Source: Triticum aestivum | Lineage: Eukaryota; Streptophyta; Magnoliopsida; Poales; Poaceae | DNA: 64,000 bases | Reading direction: 5' to 3' | Assembly (NCBI RefSeq): GCF_018294505.1 | Contig: NC_057813.1 | Span: 318,455,191-318,519,190 of the forward strand | Part shown: positions 48,216-58,786 of the stretch, piece after piece | Numbering within the stretch: the first letter of the stretch is position 1 | How the letters are laid out: the number at the start of each line of letters is the position of its first letter | Made by a program: the position numbers and the translations under genes | The notes under the pieces: generated by a model | What the model saw: only the letters and a program-made list of their open reading frames with translations | Database searches by the model: none | What the model was told of the DNA's origin: nothing

Positions 48216-49790
48216 GGAGCAAAGAACAAGCATGGAGATGATGGCATGCGCAAGGCGAAACAGAGTTACAAGTGAAGATTTCAGGGCTTTGAAGCCACCA
48301 TAACGAGTGCATGAAGCCTTGGACGAAATATACAAGATGCCACTTCATAAATTTCGTCCAGAGGCTATTCTAGGTGTTGTGTCACCTTTTTATTGGGCCA
48401 GGCCCATGTAATTTCGAAATACATAAGTATAGGCTATTTTTAGAGTCCGTATGTGTGGGGAAACAAGAGACAGGGTTGGTTTCCGATCCCTCCACCAAGG
48501 GCCACAAAATTCCCCCCTCTTCCTTCATATATACAACCCTTAGGGCACCGTTTAGACTTTGGGGTTTTGTTTAGATTAAAAGTTCACCATAGCTACAACT
48601 TCGCGTACTTCGTTTGTGTTCAATGACCAGACAAAGGCGTCACAGAACCCCACCTTCATTAATAAAGCTTTCCTCTGTTATTCGCAATATCCAGATTGCA
48701 ATCTTAGTTTCTTGCTTGTTCTTCGTTTGCTTGCAGGAAATAGACCTTTGTGGTCAGGTTGATCGTGCTCCGGCATGGTCAATAACCTCCTGGAGTTGAT
48801 TTAGCGATTGCTAAGGCGCGACGTCCTCGTACATTTGTAGTCGGATCGTCAAAGTCGACTTCCACCAAAACGATAGCCACCATCTCATCGAAAGACGGGA
48901 CACCTTTGCATCTATCAGATCGGGGGTACCCGGACTTGCCTGCCTACGGCCCATAGCGCGGCTCCATCGACAGCCCAGTACGGCTCAACGACAAGGCCAC
49001 CAAAAGAAGACCCTCGCGAGGGCCCCCTGGCCTCACGAGGCGGACGACACCAAGACCTCCAGAGGAGCGGCCTCCCCAGGCTACCTCCGAGGAACGGATA
49101 TTCCTATGCAAGTACCCAGCCTCCTAGGCCGTGATGATGTGATCCATGACGACCAAGGCCAGGCGGGCGCCAGCGGGCGCAAATGAGGCAGTTTCCATTT
49201 CGGTTCTAAGGGAGCAAGGATAGACGTGGGTTCCCGAGGAGCCCTCTAAAGGTTTCCATTCTGGTGCAACCAGACTAAGACCACGAGGTCAGCAGGGCGT
49301 ATGTCATCGTTGAGCCCACCACTGCATCATGACAAAAAGCTTTGCAGGTGAAGACCATCTTTCGCCAGGATAAGATGTACTACTTGCCCCCTTTCGAATT
49401 GGTCACTGTGGGATCCCTTCCTACCTAAGTTTTGGGAAGAGGACCGATGCCACTATAAATATAGGTTAGCCACCACCATAGAGGGGGGTCTAGATCCCGA
49501 TCCGACTCTTTCCACCATCACCACCATAGCCCTCGTGAGGTTGTTCATCCATTGTACTTGTTCATCCTCTGCCCCTCGTGAGGTCAATCCACCACAAAGC
49601 AGGAGTAAGATTTTACACCGCAAGGTGGCTCGAACCCGGGTAAAATTGTTGTGTTCATCTTCTTCCCCACTCACTCGAATCCGACGAGGCTAGGCTGTAG
49701 GAAGACGAGCTCGAGGCTTGAGAGGTTGAGATCTTCGCACACGCCCTAGAGTTCGAACCTTCCTGGGTCTGCGGAGCCCTGAATCCGACA

Positions 49791-50078
49791 GATGCCACTA
49801 GTGAACCTATGCCCCCGGGTCTATTTTTCATTACTATATTCTTCTACACAACCGCCATTATTTTGCCGTGCAATTTTGCTACTATCTATCTCTATCGCTT
49901 GCATTTAATCTTGTAATTAGCAAGTCAAGGGGATTGACAATCCTCTTATCGTGTTAGAGACGAGTGTGTGTGTGTGTGTGTAGGTGATGCTCATGTTGTT
50001 AGACTGAGATACTTCTACTTGATTGATAACCTTGATTTTGTAAGTGAGAGAAATACTTGTTACCATTTTGCTTCAACC
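49791..50078 (+). other. fragment of an older gypsy-like LTR or leader
   Basis: 288 bp between the outer gypsy LTR and the LINE. It reads GCCACTAGTGAACCTATGCC and AGCAAGTCAAGGGGATTGAC, which I recall from abundant Triticeae gypsy elements, but too little is present to name or orient it with confidence. It holds a (GT)n run at about 49966-49981 and no open frame. Both neighbours were inserted into it. Confidence 0.5.
49966..49981. repeat. (GT)n microsatellite
   Basis: About eight GT units in the old LTR fragment next to the LINE 3' end. Confidence 0.85.
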
Positions 50079-50102
50079 TTTTTTTGAAATAAAACATCCT
50101 CT

Positions 50103-50571
50103 TTATTTATTAGTAATAATGGTTACATCATCTATAAGAAAATTTACAATATCGTTCATAGGTTCCTCAAACCAGTCCCTTGTCTCAGAAAATTTGGCTA
50201 CTCTAGCAACTTCATGAGCTACTTTATTTGCCTTCCTATTACAGTGTTCAAATCTAACTAACGAAAAATCACAAGCCAAAAAATAACAATCATCAAACAC
50301 AGCTGCCGCCGCTCCCGCTATATGTCCTCCATTCTTCATCGTGTCAATTACTTCCATATTGTCGGAGTTAACAACAAGTCGGTTACTTCCCGCCTTTTGT
50401 GCAAGTAATAAGCCAAAACGTAGTGCCATGGCTTCTGCTGTTAAAACATCTGCACACCAATCCATCTTCCAATTCCCTCCAACAATAAATCTTCCTTTAT
50501 CATCTCTAAGTACAACTCATGCTGTGCCTCTAAGCATGTCTTGATCGAAAGAAGCATCGACATTTAATTTC
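50103..50571 (-). pseudogene. LINE ORF2 C-terminal RNase H domain
   Basis: Plant-type RNase H (RVT_3) at the end of ORF2: FVKLNVDASFD (first aspartate), AEAMALRFGLLLAQ (glutamate), LVVNSDNMEVIDTM (second aspartate), HCNRKANKVAHEVARVA (last motif), stop at 50105-50103. One in-frame TGA at about 50517-50519 (GTA*VVLRDDKGRF, glycine in relatives) separates it from the upstream frame. All the usual catalytic residues can be seen. Confidence 0.85.
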
Positions 50572-51689
50572 ACAAAACCTAGAGGGGGTCTCGTCCATCC
50601 CTCTATTTTATTTGTTGCCTTGGAGGACTGGGCAATAACATAGTTCGTCGTTATAGCACGGGCTCCCATCGAAATTTGGTATGCATCTTGGGTCTTCCCC
50701 TGATGAACTAGCGAACGTCTTTCCCACCATAAATACCAGGCTGTTATAGCGATCAGTTCGCGAACATTCTGTGTGCCCAATGTAGATAGCTCATGTTCTG
50801 GCATAAAAATTAGAAATTCAAGTACTGCATCTCCCGCACGATCGACCGCACAGGCTTTTTTAATGGCTTCGTGCAATCCCAGTTTCTCCCGCACCTCTTT
50901 TGCCTTTTGACATAAAAATAATAAGTGTTTAGTATCTTCATGCCCGTTCGAACATGATGGGTAGGTGGGCGAAACTTTCATATGTCTATTAGCAAGTGTA
51001 ACATGACACGGGAGGGTTCCATGTAAGGTACGCCAAATAAAGATCTTCACTTTTGCTGGACAAGATAATTTCCAAATCTTGCTCCAAATAGTATTGACAT
51101 TTATTCCTCCAATGCCATCTGAGTGTTGCAATTTCCTCCCATGTTGGGATTTCCCTTCCTCCAGATAAGCAGAACGAACCGTGAACAGTCCATTCTTTGT
51201 AAAGCTCCAAGCTATGAAATCCGACATGTCATACGTGGGGAGGGGGGTCGTAAGCACTCCCTGGACATCAATTGGCCACAATGTTTGTCTTACCAAATCT
51301 TCATCCCAGCAATTGTTGATTGGATCTATAAGATCAGCAACTTTTGTTAGAAGCTGCCCTCTTCTAGGAGTGATAATTTTCCTATTTGCCCCATTCGGGA
51401 TCCATGCATCTCTCCAGATATCAATATTCTGTCCATTGCCAACTCTCCAAATATAACCTTTTTTGAGAGAATCCACTCCGGCCATAATGCTTTGCCACGT
51501 GAAAGAGGATCCTTTTTTCAGACTCGCATTCATTAAATCTCCATCTGGAAAATATTTAGCTCTCAAAATTGTAGCACATAGTGAATCAGGGTTATCAAGC
51601 AGGCGCCACGCTTGTTTGGTTAACAAGTCCAGATTGAAACAATGTATGTCTCGAAAACCCATTCCTCCTTGGTCTTTTGGTACACACAT
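50517..51689 (-). pseudogene. LINE ORF2 region after RT: connection domain and zf-RVT
   Basis: 390-codon frame: CVPKDQGGMGFRDIHCFNLD, AWRLLDNPDSLCATILRAKY, WRVGNGQNIDIWRDAWIPNG, then zf-RVT zinc-binding part KVKIFIWRTLHGTLPCHVTL with CSNGHEDTKHLLFLC. This is the normal region between RT and RNase H in plant LINEs. The upstream RT frame ends at 51696 with HWMA and a stop, only a few codons before this frame starts. Confidence 0.88.
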
Positions 51690-51695
51690 CTTCCA

Positions 51696-53179
51696 TCATG
51701 CCATCCAATGCATTCTCTTCTGATTGTCTTCGTCACCCCACCAAAAATGCGACATCGCGTCAATGATTCCTTTACAAATCTTTTTAGGAATTTTAAAGAC
51801 GGACATTGCATAAGTTGGGATAGCTTGTACAACCGATTTGAGAAGGATTTCCTTTCCTCCTGCTGATAGCAACTTTTCCTTCCAAGCACTGATTTTCATA
51901 ACAATTCGGTCTATTAAGAATTGGAAACAATCACTTTTGTCCATACCCACATTTGAAGGCAGAGCCAAATATTTGTCATTGAGAGCTTCAGTCATAATGT
52001 TCAGAATAGTACATATATGCACCTTATCTTCCACTTTCGTGTTGGGACTAAAAAATATACTAGATTTTTCAACACTCACCATTTGCCCCGATGTAACACA
52101 ATAAGCATCCAAAACTGCTTTCAGCGCCTCCGCGTTCATGGAATTAGCTTGCATCAGGATTAATGAATCGTCTGCGAAAAGGAGATTTGAAATAGATGGG
52201 GCATCTCTGCTAACTTTAATTCCGGAAATACTTCTATTCTCCTCTGCATTAGCTAAGAGTGCAGTCAGGCCTTCCATACATAACAAAAATAAATATGGGG
52301 AGAGAGGGTCCCCCTGCCTCAGTCCTCTAGATGGTTTGAAGCTCTCTGTTTCTTCCGTGTTAAAACGAACCCGATATTCCACCGATGTCACACATTGCAT
52401 AATTAAATTCACCCAATCCTACTAAAAGCCTAGTCTCAACAGATTTCCTTTAAAAAAGGCCACTCCACTCGGTCATATGCTTTGTGCATGTCCAGTTTGA
52501 TTGCACACAGGCCCTCTTTACCGGTCCTTTTATTTTTTATTTTATGGAAACATTCATAAGCCACTAAGATGTTATCTGTAATCATTCTTCCAGGAACAAA
52601 AGCACTTTGGGTAGGGCTAATAATATCTGGGAGGATTGTCTTCAGACGAGCAGCAATCATCTTTGAAATGACTTTATACACCACATTGCACAAACTGATT
52701 GGTCTAAATTGAGTTACCTTTTCCGGGGAGTTAACTTTTGGAATCATTACTATTGTAGTATCATTCCAACCATCAGGTATAGTACAGGTATTCACTGCTT
52801 GGAGAACCTCTTCAGTCAAATCATCCCCTAACATAGCCCAAAATCTCTTATAAAAAATGGCGTGAAGGCCATCTGGCCCTGGCGCCTTTAAATCACCAAT
52901 GTCAAAAAGTGCCTTCCTAACCTCTTCAGTCGTGTAGGGGGCAAGGAGAGCCCTATTCATCTCCTTCGTTACTTTTCTTTTTACAAGGGAGAGGACCTCA
53001 TGGTTCGGTTGATTAACTTTTGAAGTAAACAGGTTAGAAAAATACCCCAGAATATGATTCTTCATCTCCGTGTCTTTTACCCAAACCCCATTATAGTCAA
53101 GCAATTTTTTTATCTGATTCCTCTTCTTTCTAGCTGTTGCGGCGTTATGGAAAAAAGAAGTATTGTGGTCACCATGCAA
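51696..53179 (-). pseudogene. LINE ORF2 reverse transcriptase
   Basis: Two frames. 53179-52436: LKAPGPDGLHAIFYKRFW, RPISLCNVVYKVISKMIAAR, SPTQSAFVPGRMITDNILVA, AIKLDMHKAYDRVEWPFL (motif A with catalytic aspartate). 52412-51696: GLRQGDPLSPYLFLLCMEGL (motif B), NLLFADDSLILMQA (motif C with FADD intact), then KISAWKEKLLSAGGKEILLK. One frame break at about 52430 divides motif A from motif B. Confidence 0.92.
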
Positions 53180-53182
53180 TAA

Positions 53183-54214
53183 CTAGTTTGCTCGACCCCG
53201 TTGTAGCCAGTGTATCTCCTCTTGTTCCAATAAATTTTCAATCAATACAATAGTCTCCTTTTGACGTGCAAGAGAGGTAGCATTCACAGGCCCTCTCCGT
53301 AATTTTTCTAAATATTTTTTTAGTTTGTTGATTCTTTTTTTCGAACCCTTAAGGATATCACGATCCCAAGAGTGCAAATCTGCATGTACCACTCTTGTGC
53401 GATCAGCGAGAGACGGCCCTATGCCCAACATCTTCGCTTTTTCCCAAGCTGCACATACAACTTCTGTAACCGTCTCTTCTTTCAGCCATCGAGCTTCAAA
53501 ATGTTTCCTTCGACTTTTTGAGCGGTCAAAAATATTATCATCAAAATATTCCGTGTCTAAAACAATAGGGCGATGGTCTGAGTGTACATGTTCTTCGTTA
53601 ATAACCGCCGCTCGAGGGAATTTATTCGCCCAATCCACATTACAAACCGCTCAATCTAGTCTTTCCCTGATTTCGCCCCTCCTTCATGTAAATAAGTCAC
53701 CCATACATCCCATATCTGCTAGTCCACAATCTCCCAAACAATTACGAAAATCTCTCATCATCACATTTGGTCTCACATTCCCTCCCTCTTTCTCCGATGA
53801 TAACAAAATTTCATTAAAATCTCCTAAAAATACCCATGGGTGATCACCCTTCTCATACAAATTTTGAATATCATCCCATGACAAAGCACGGTCACTCCAG
53901 TTGGGGTGCCCATAAAAGCATGTTAAACGCCACTGTACAGTATTCCCATTCATAAAAACAACATCAATAAAATTATTTGACACATAGTTCAACTCAACTT
54001 TATTCATATTCTGATAAAACAAAACAAGACCACCCGCCCGACCACCGCTCTCAACTACAAACATTGAATCGAAATTTAAAACTCGACGAAGCTCATCGGC
54101 TTTACATTTATTTAAGTGAGATTTTGAAAGGAAAATTAGCTCCTGTAGATCCAAGAGCTCGCGAACCGCCGTGGGAGAGAGCATCCCACGGCAGTTCCAT
54201 CCGATGATTCTCAT
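53183..54214 (-). pseudogene. LINE ORF2 endonuclease (APE-like)
   Basis: Start MRIIGWNCRGMLSPTAVREL at 54214, then GGRAGGLVLFYQNMNKVELN, HPWVFLGDFNEILLSSEKEG (catalytic aspartate and asparagine), and after a break at about 53640-53684, DWANKFPRAAVINEEHVHSD-HRPIVL (catalytic SDH). The start position is just downstream of ORF1 as in related LINEs. Stops near 53650 and 53180 interrupt it. Confidence 0.9.
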
Positions 54215-55458
54215 TTGGCCCGACGTACCTCCTCTTCGGAGGCCGCCGATGCGCCATCATCTCCAACCGACTCCCTTCTCTGCTGCCCTGGAGCCTCTTC
54301 TTTCTCCTCAACTTCTTTTGATACGTGTGTAACCACCCCATTCCCATCTCTCACAGCTTCCACTCTACCCATACATACACGCTCAGAAGAAACATTTATG
54401 TCCCCATACAGTATATGCTCATAGCTATCCATGGTTTTCTCAAAAGAGAAATCTAGCTCACTACCAGCTGCTGGAGCTTCATAGAGGCTTCTTTTTTTTA
54501 CCTATAATGTTCTTGCATGCTCCCCTTGAACTCCCAATTCCCCCTCCCTTCTTTCCTTTCCTGCCCTTTTCTTTTGTCTTTCCCTGCATGGATTTCTTTG
54601 TAGCATTGAAAGTGTAAATAGGGGTGTCAGTGGTATTTTTTGTAGCAAGTCTTGCAGCAACAGCCCCCGACAGCGCCTCCAGCACCCCCGGGCGAAAGAG
54701 GAGTTGATCACCCCATTGCAGAGCCGCCCTACTCTCCTGGCCGACCGGGTTAGGCTGGTATGCCGCCATAGCCGCAATAGACCTGATGGGGGAAGTACTA
54801 TTCCCCTGATGCAACATGTCCTGGCCCGCCTGGCCAGGTACATCAGCCTTGGTGGGAGCCGCTCCCCCCACCAGCGCTTGGCCTTCCTGGTCTTCGCTAG
54901 TAGGGAGTGCAGGGGTGTATGTTGATGCATTCTGGTCCTCCTAACCATGATCATCACCCCGCATGGAGTGTTGGGACGCTACAGGGAGACAACCCTCCTG
55001 GCCGACCTGCAGCGCCCCCTTGTTGGGCGCCCTTCTGGCCGCCAGTCCTTGGCCCTCCTGGCCAAGGCTAGCGCGCTCGAGTGGCCCGCGCTCTAGGTCC
55101 ACCTGACCCGAGGCAGCTCCTACGGGCACCGGCAGAGAAGGTACTTGCCCCGGTCCTCCTGACCGAGCAAGTGGCCTCCCTGGACTGGACATCCAGTCGC
55201 CAGGATAGATGATGCAGCACCTTTCTCTTTCACAGTGAGATCACTCACAGCTTTGGTGACTTTGACCACCATACCTTCAGTAGCCTTTGAGATGTTTTTT
55301 CTACTATAGCCCGAGTACACAAGAGCTCTTCTACTAGCTGTATTTCCCTTCCAGTAGGCCTCTACACTGAGGTTTTTTGCAAAAACAGCTACTCTACTCT
55401 CTTTAGGAATCCTACAGAACCTTTCCGACATATGGCCTACAAGCTCACAACACTCACA
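54211..55458 (-). pseudogene. LINE ORF1, C-terminal part, broken
   Basis: Nucleic-acid-binding ORF1. The zinc-knuckle-like motif YCECCELVGHMSERFC is followed by IPKESRVAVFAKNLSVEAYW and TEGMVVKVTKAVSDLTVKEK (55458-55200). Then a low-complexity region with repeated GQEG/GQ words (55190-54800), a lysine-rich part near 54560, and C-terminus DSYEHILYGDINVSSERVCM to 54211. Frames change several times. The N-terminal part is missing at the copia 3 junction and would lie beyond position 64000. Confidence 0.7.
55360..55416 (-). repeat. LINE ORF1 segment duplicated on both sides of copia 3
   Basis: The 57 bases from CTCTACACTGAGG to GAATCCTACA are identical to 63944-64000 after the right LTR of copia 3. 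An ordinary copia insertion duplicates only 5 bp, here presumably CTCTA. The duplication may be longer than 57 bp, since the window ends inside it. Confidence 0.9.
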
Positions 55459-57112
55459 ATACCCTTGTAGATCGCTAAGCGGAAGCATTCAAGAGAACGG
55501 GGTTGAAGGAGTCGTACTCGTCGTGATCCAAATCACCGGAGATCCTAGTGCCGAACGGACGGCACCTCCGCGTTCAACGCACGTACAGCCCGGTGACGTC
55601 TCCCATGCCTTGATCCAGCAAGGAGAGAGGGAGAGGTTGAGGAAGACTCCATCCAGCAGTAGCACAACGGCGTGGTGGTGGTGGAGGAGCGTGGCAATCC
55701 TGCAGGGCTTCGCCAAGCACCTGCGGGAGAGGAGGAGGTGTCACGGGAGGGAGGGAGGCGCCAGGGCTTCAGGTGCGGCTGCCCTTCCCTCCCCTCCCTT
55801 TATATAGGGGCAAGGGAGAGGGGGGAGGCGCAGCCTTGCCCCTTCCTCCAAGGAAGGGGTGCGGCCAAGGGGGGGGGGGGAGAAGTCCATCCTCCCCAAG
55901 GCACCTCGGAGGTGCCTTCCCCCTTGAGGACTCTCCCCTTTTTCTTATATCTTGGCGCATGGGCCTCTTGGGGCTGGTGCCCTTGGCCCATATAGGCCAA
56001 GGCGCACCCCCTACAGCCCATGTGGCCCCCCGGGGCAGGTGGACCCCCCCGGTGGACCCCCGGACCCCTTTCGGCACTCCCGGTACAATACCGATAAAGT
56101 GCGAAACTTTTCCGGCGACCAAAATAAGACTTCCCATATATAAATCTTTACCTCCGGACCATTCCGGAACTCCTCGTGACGTCCGGGATCTCATCCGGGA
56201 CTCCGAACAACATTCGGTAACCACATACAAACTTCCTTTATAACCCTAGCGTCATCGAACCTTAAGTGTGTAGACTCTACGGGTTCGGGAACCATGCAGA
56301 CATGACCGAGACAACTCTCCGGCCAATAACCAACAGCGGGATCTGGATACCCATGTTGGCTCCCACATGTTCCACGATGATCTCACCGGATGAACCACGA
56401 TGTCAAGGACTCAATCAATCCCGTATACAATTCCCTTTGTCTGACGGTATTGTACTTGCCCGAGATTCGATCGTCGGTATACCGATACCTTGTTCAATCT
56501 CGTTACCGGCAAGTCTCTTTACTCGTTCCGTAACACATCATCCCGTGATCAACCCTTGGTCACATTGTGCACATTATGATGATGTCCTACCGAGTGGGCC
56601 CAGAGATACCTCTCCGTTTACACGGAGTGACAAATCCCAGTCTCGATTCGTGCCAACCAGACAGACACTTTCGGAGATACCTGTAGTGCACCTTTATAGC
56701 CACCCAGTTACGTTGTGACGTTTGGTACACCCAAAGCATTCCTATGGTATCCAGGAGTTGCACAATCTCATGGTCTAAGGAAAAGATACTTGACATTAGA
56801 AAAGCTTTAGCATACGAACTACGATCTTTGTGCTAGGCTTAGGATTGGGTCTTGTCCATCACATCATTCTCCTAATGATGTGATCCCGTTATCAATGACA
56901 TCCAATGTCCATGGTTAGGAAACCGTAACCATCTATAGATCAACGAGCTAGTCAACTAGAGGCTTACTAGGGACATGGTGTTGTCTATGTACCCACACAT
57001 GTATATGAGTTTCCTTTCAATACAATTATAGCATGGATAATAAACTATTATCATGAACAAGGAAATATAATAATAACTAATTTATTATTGCCTCTAGGGC
57101 ATATTTCCAACA
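55459..57112 (-). repeat. 3' LTR of copia 3, lacking its first 96 bp
   Basis: Aligns with 62307-63943 starting at ATACCCTTGTAG. Upstream of 55459 the sequence is LINE ORF1, not LTR. The junction shares the word ATACCCTTGTAG, so the change may have used microhomology. Ends TATTTCCAACA, followed by GTCTCCCACTTGC, the complement of the polypurine tract. Confidence 0.9.
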
Positions 57113-57270
57113 GTCTCCCACTTGCACTAGAGTCAATAATCTAGTTCACATCGCCATGTGATTAACACTGACAGGTCACATCGCCATGTGACCAACATCC
57201 AAAGAGCTTACTAGTGTCATTAAACTAGTTCACATCATCATGTGATTAAGACTCAATGAGTTCTGGGGTT
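57113..57270 (-). repeat. three hairpin-forming repeats next to the polypurine tract of copia 3
   Basis: CACATCGCCATGTG at 57147-57160 and 57177-57190, and CACATCATCATGTG at 57231-57244, each a short inverted repeat CACAT...ATGTG. In copia 1 and copia 2 the same place holds a single, shorter spacer without these repeats. Confidence 0.75.
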
Positions 57271-57279
57271 TGATCATGT

Positions 57280-58786
57280 TCTGCTTGAGAGAGGTTTTAG
57301 TCAACGGGTCTGCAACATTCAGATTCGTGTGTACTTTGCAAATCTCTATGTCATACTGTAAATGCTGCTTCCACGCTCCACTTGGAGCTATTCCAAATGG
57401 TTACTCCATTATACGTATCCGGTTTGCTACTCAGAGTCACTCGGATAGGTGTTAAAGCTTGCATCGACGTAACCCTTTATGTCAAACTCTTTATCACCTC
57501 CATAATCGAGAAACATGTCCTTATTTGTTATAAGGACAATTTTGACCGCTGTCTAATGATCCATTCCTGGATCATTCTTGTACCCCTTGACTGACTCATG
57601 GCAAGGCACACTTCCGGTGCGGTACACAACATAGCATACTATAGAGCCTACGTCTGAAGCATAGGGGACGACATTTGTCCTTTCTCTCTCTTCTGCCGTG
57701 GTCGAGCTTTAAGTCTGAACTTCATACCTTACATCTCAGGCAAGAACTCCTTCTATGACTGATCCATCTTGAACACCTTCAAGATCATGTCAAGGTATAT
57801 GCTCATTTGAAAGTACCATTAAGCGTTTTGATCCATCCTCATAGATCTTGATGCTCAATGTTCAAGTAGCTTAATCCAGGTTTTCACTTGAAAAACACTT
57901 TTCAAATAACCCTATATGCATTCCAGAAATTCTACATCATTTCTGATCAATAATATGCCAATAACATATACTCATCAGAAATTCTATAGTGCTCCCACTC
58001 ACTTCTTTGGAAATACAAGTTTCTCATAAACTTTGTATAAATCCAAAATCTTTGATCATCTCATCAAAGCATACATTCCAACTTCGAGATGCTTACTCCA
58101 GTCCTTAGAAGGATCGCTGGAGCTAGCATACCTTTTAGCATCCTTATGATCGAAAAAACTTTTCTGATTGTATCACATACAACCTTTCCTTACGAAAACT
58201 GGTAAGGAAACTCGTTTTGACATCCATCTGCCAGATTTCATAAATGTAGCTAATGCTAACATGATTCCGACGGACTTAAGCATCGCTACGGATGAGAAAA
58301 TCTCATCGTAGTCAACTCCTTGAACTTGTGAAAAACTCTTCGCCACAAGTCGAGCTTCATAGACGGTGACATTACCGTCCACGCCCGTCTTCTTCTTAAA
58401 GATCCATTTATCTCAATGGCTTGCCGATCATCGGGCAAGTCCACCAAAGTCCATGCTTTGTTATGATACATGGATCCTATCTCGGATTTCATGGCTTCTA
58501 ACCATTTGTCGGAATATGGGCCCACCATCGCTTCTCCATAGCTCGTAGGTTCATTGTTGTCTAGCAACATGACCTTCAAGACAGGATCACCGTACCACTC
58601 CGAAGCAGTACGCGTCCTTGTCGTCCTACGAGGTTCGGTAGTGACTTGATCCGAAGCATCATGATCACTATCATCAGCTTCCACTGCAATTGGTGTAGGT
58701 GCCACATGAACAACTTCCTGTGCCCTGCTACACACTGGTTGAAGTGATGGTTCAATAACCTCATCAAGTTTCCACCATCCTCCCAC
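57280..58786 (-). pseudogene. copia 3 reverse transcriptase and RNase H remnants
   Basis: Readable parts: TSYGEAMVGPYSDKWLEAMK and SEIGSMYHNKAWTLVDLPDD (58560-58430), KARLVAKSFSQVQGVDYDE-like part near 58300, and scattered words of RNase H at 57380-57700. At 57948-57971 the catalytic YVDD has become YVIG-like (plus ...TATGCCAATAACATATA). RNase H and RT are shortened by many small deletions compared with copia 1 and 2. Confidence 0.8.

Larger units (their letters stand above)
39241..48917 (+). mobile_element. solo LTR of a Ty3/gypsy element, split by copia 2
   Basis: Parts 39241-39457 and 48216-48917, about 914 bp in total, start TGATGAGGAC and end CTCTATCA, flanked by TSD GATCG. TG...CA tips plus a TSD and no internal domain identify a solo LTR left by LTR-LTR recombination. 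The first 200 bp still encode the end of a gypsy polyprotein: DEDINTIVTPTAPAA, TGPITRARARQLNYQVLPFL, MMLPKLDTFVFLTNEGPSLE, KDEHWS, continuing after copia 2 as KNKHGDDGMRKAKQSYK. In this family the gag-pol frame runs into the LTR. Further on, 48525-48540 has a TATA-like CATATATACAACC. Confidence 0.8.
39222..49790 (+). repeat. 3' LTR of a plus-strand gypsy element, interrupted
   Basis: The LTR consists of 39222-39240 and 48918-49790, about 887 bp once the insertion and one TSD copy are removed. It starts TGTCGGTGTTCTGG and ends CCTGAATCCGACA, so the tips TGTCGG/CCGACA are inverted. A TATA-like CACTATAAATATAGG lies at 49451-49465, and GTGGCTCGAACCCGGGTAAA near 49624. Preceded by a polypurine-like tract at 39210-39221. 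This is the outer element that carries the B3-like antisense gene. Its TSD copy after the LTR would be GATGC (49791-49795). Confidence 0.75.

Noticed and set aside
39222..49790. TGTCGG/CCGACA inverted ends, considered as a CACTA or other DNA transposon
   Set aside because: A polypurine tract directly before the left end and a TATA box inside fit an LTR better; no CACTA terminus or 3-bp TSD was found.
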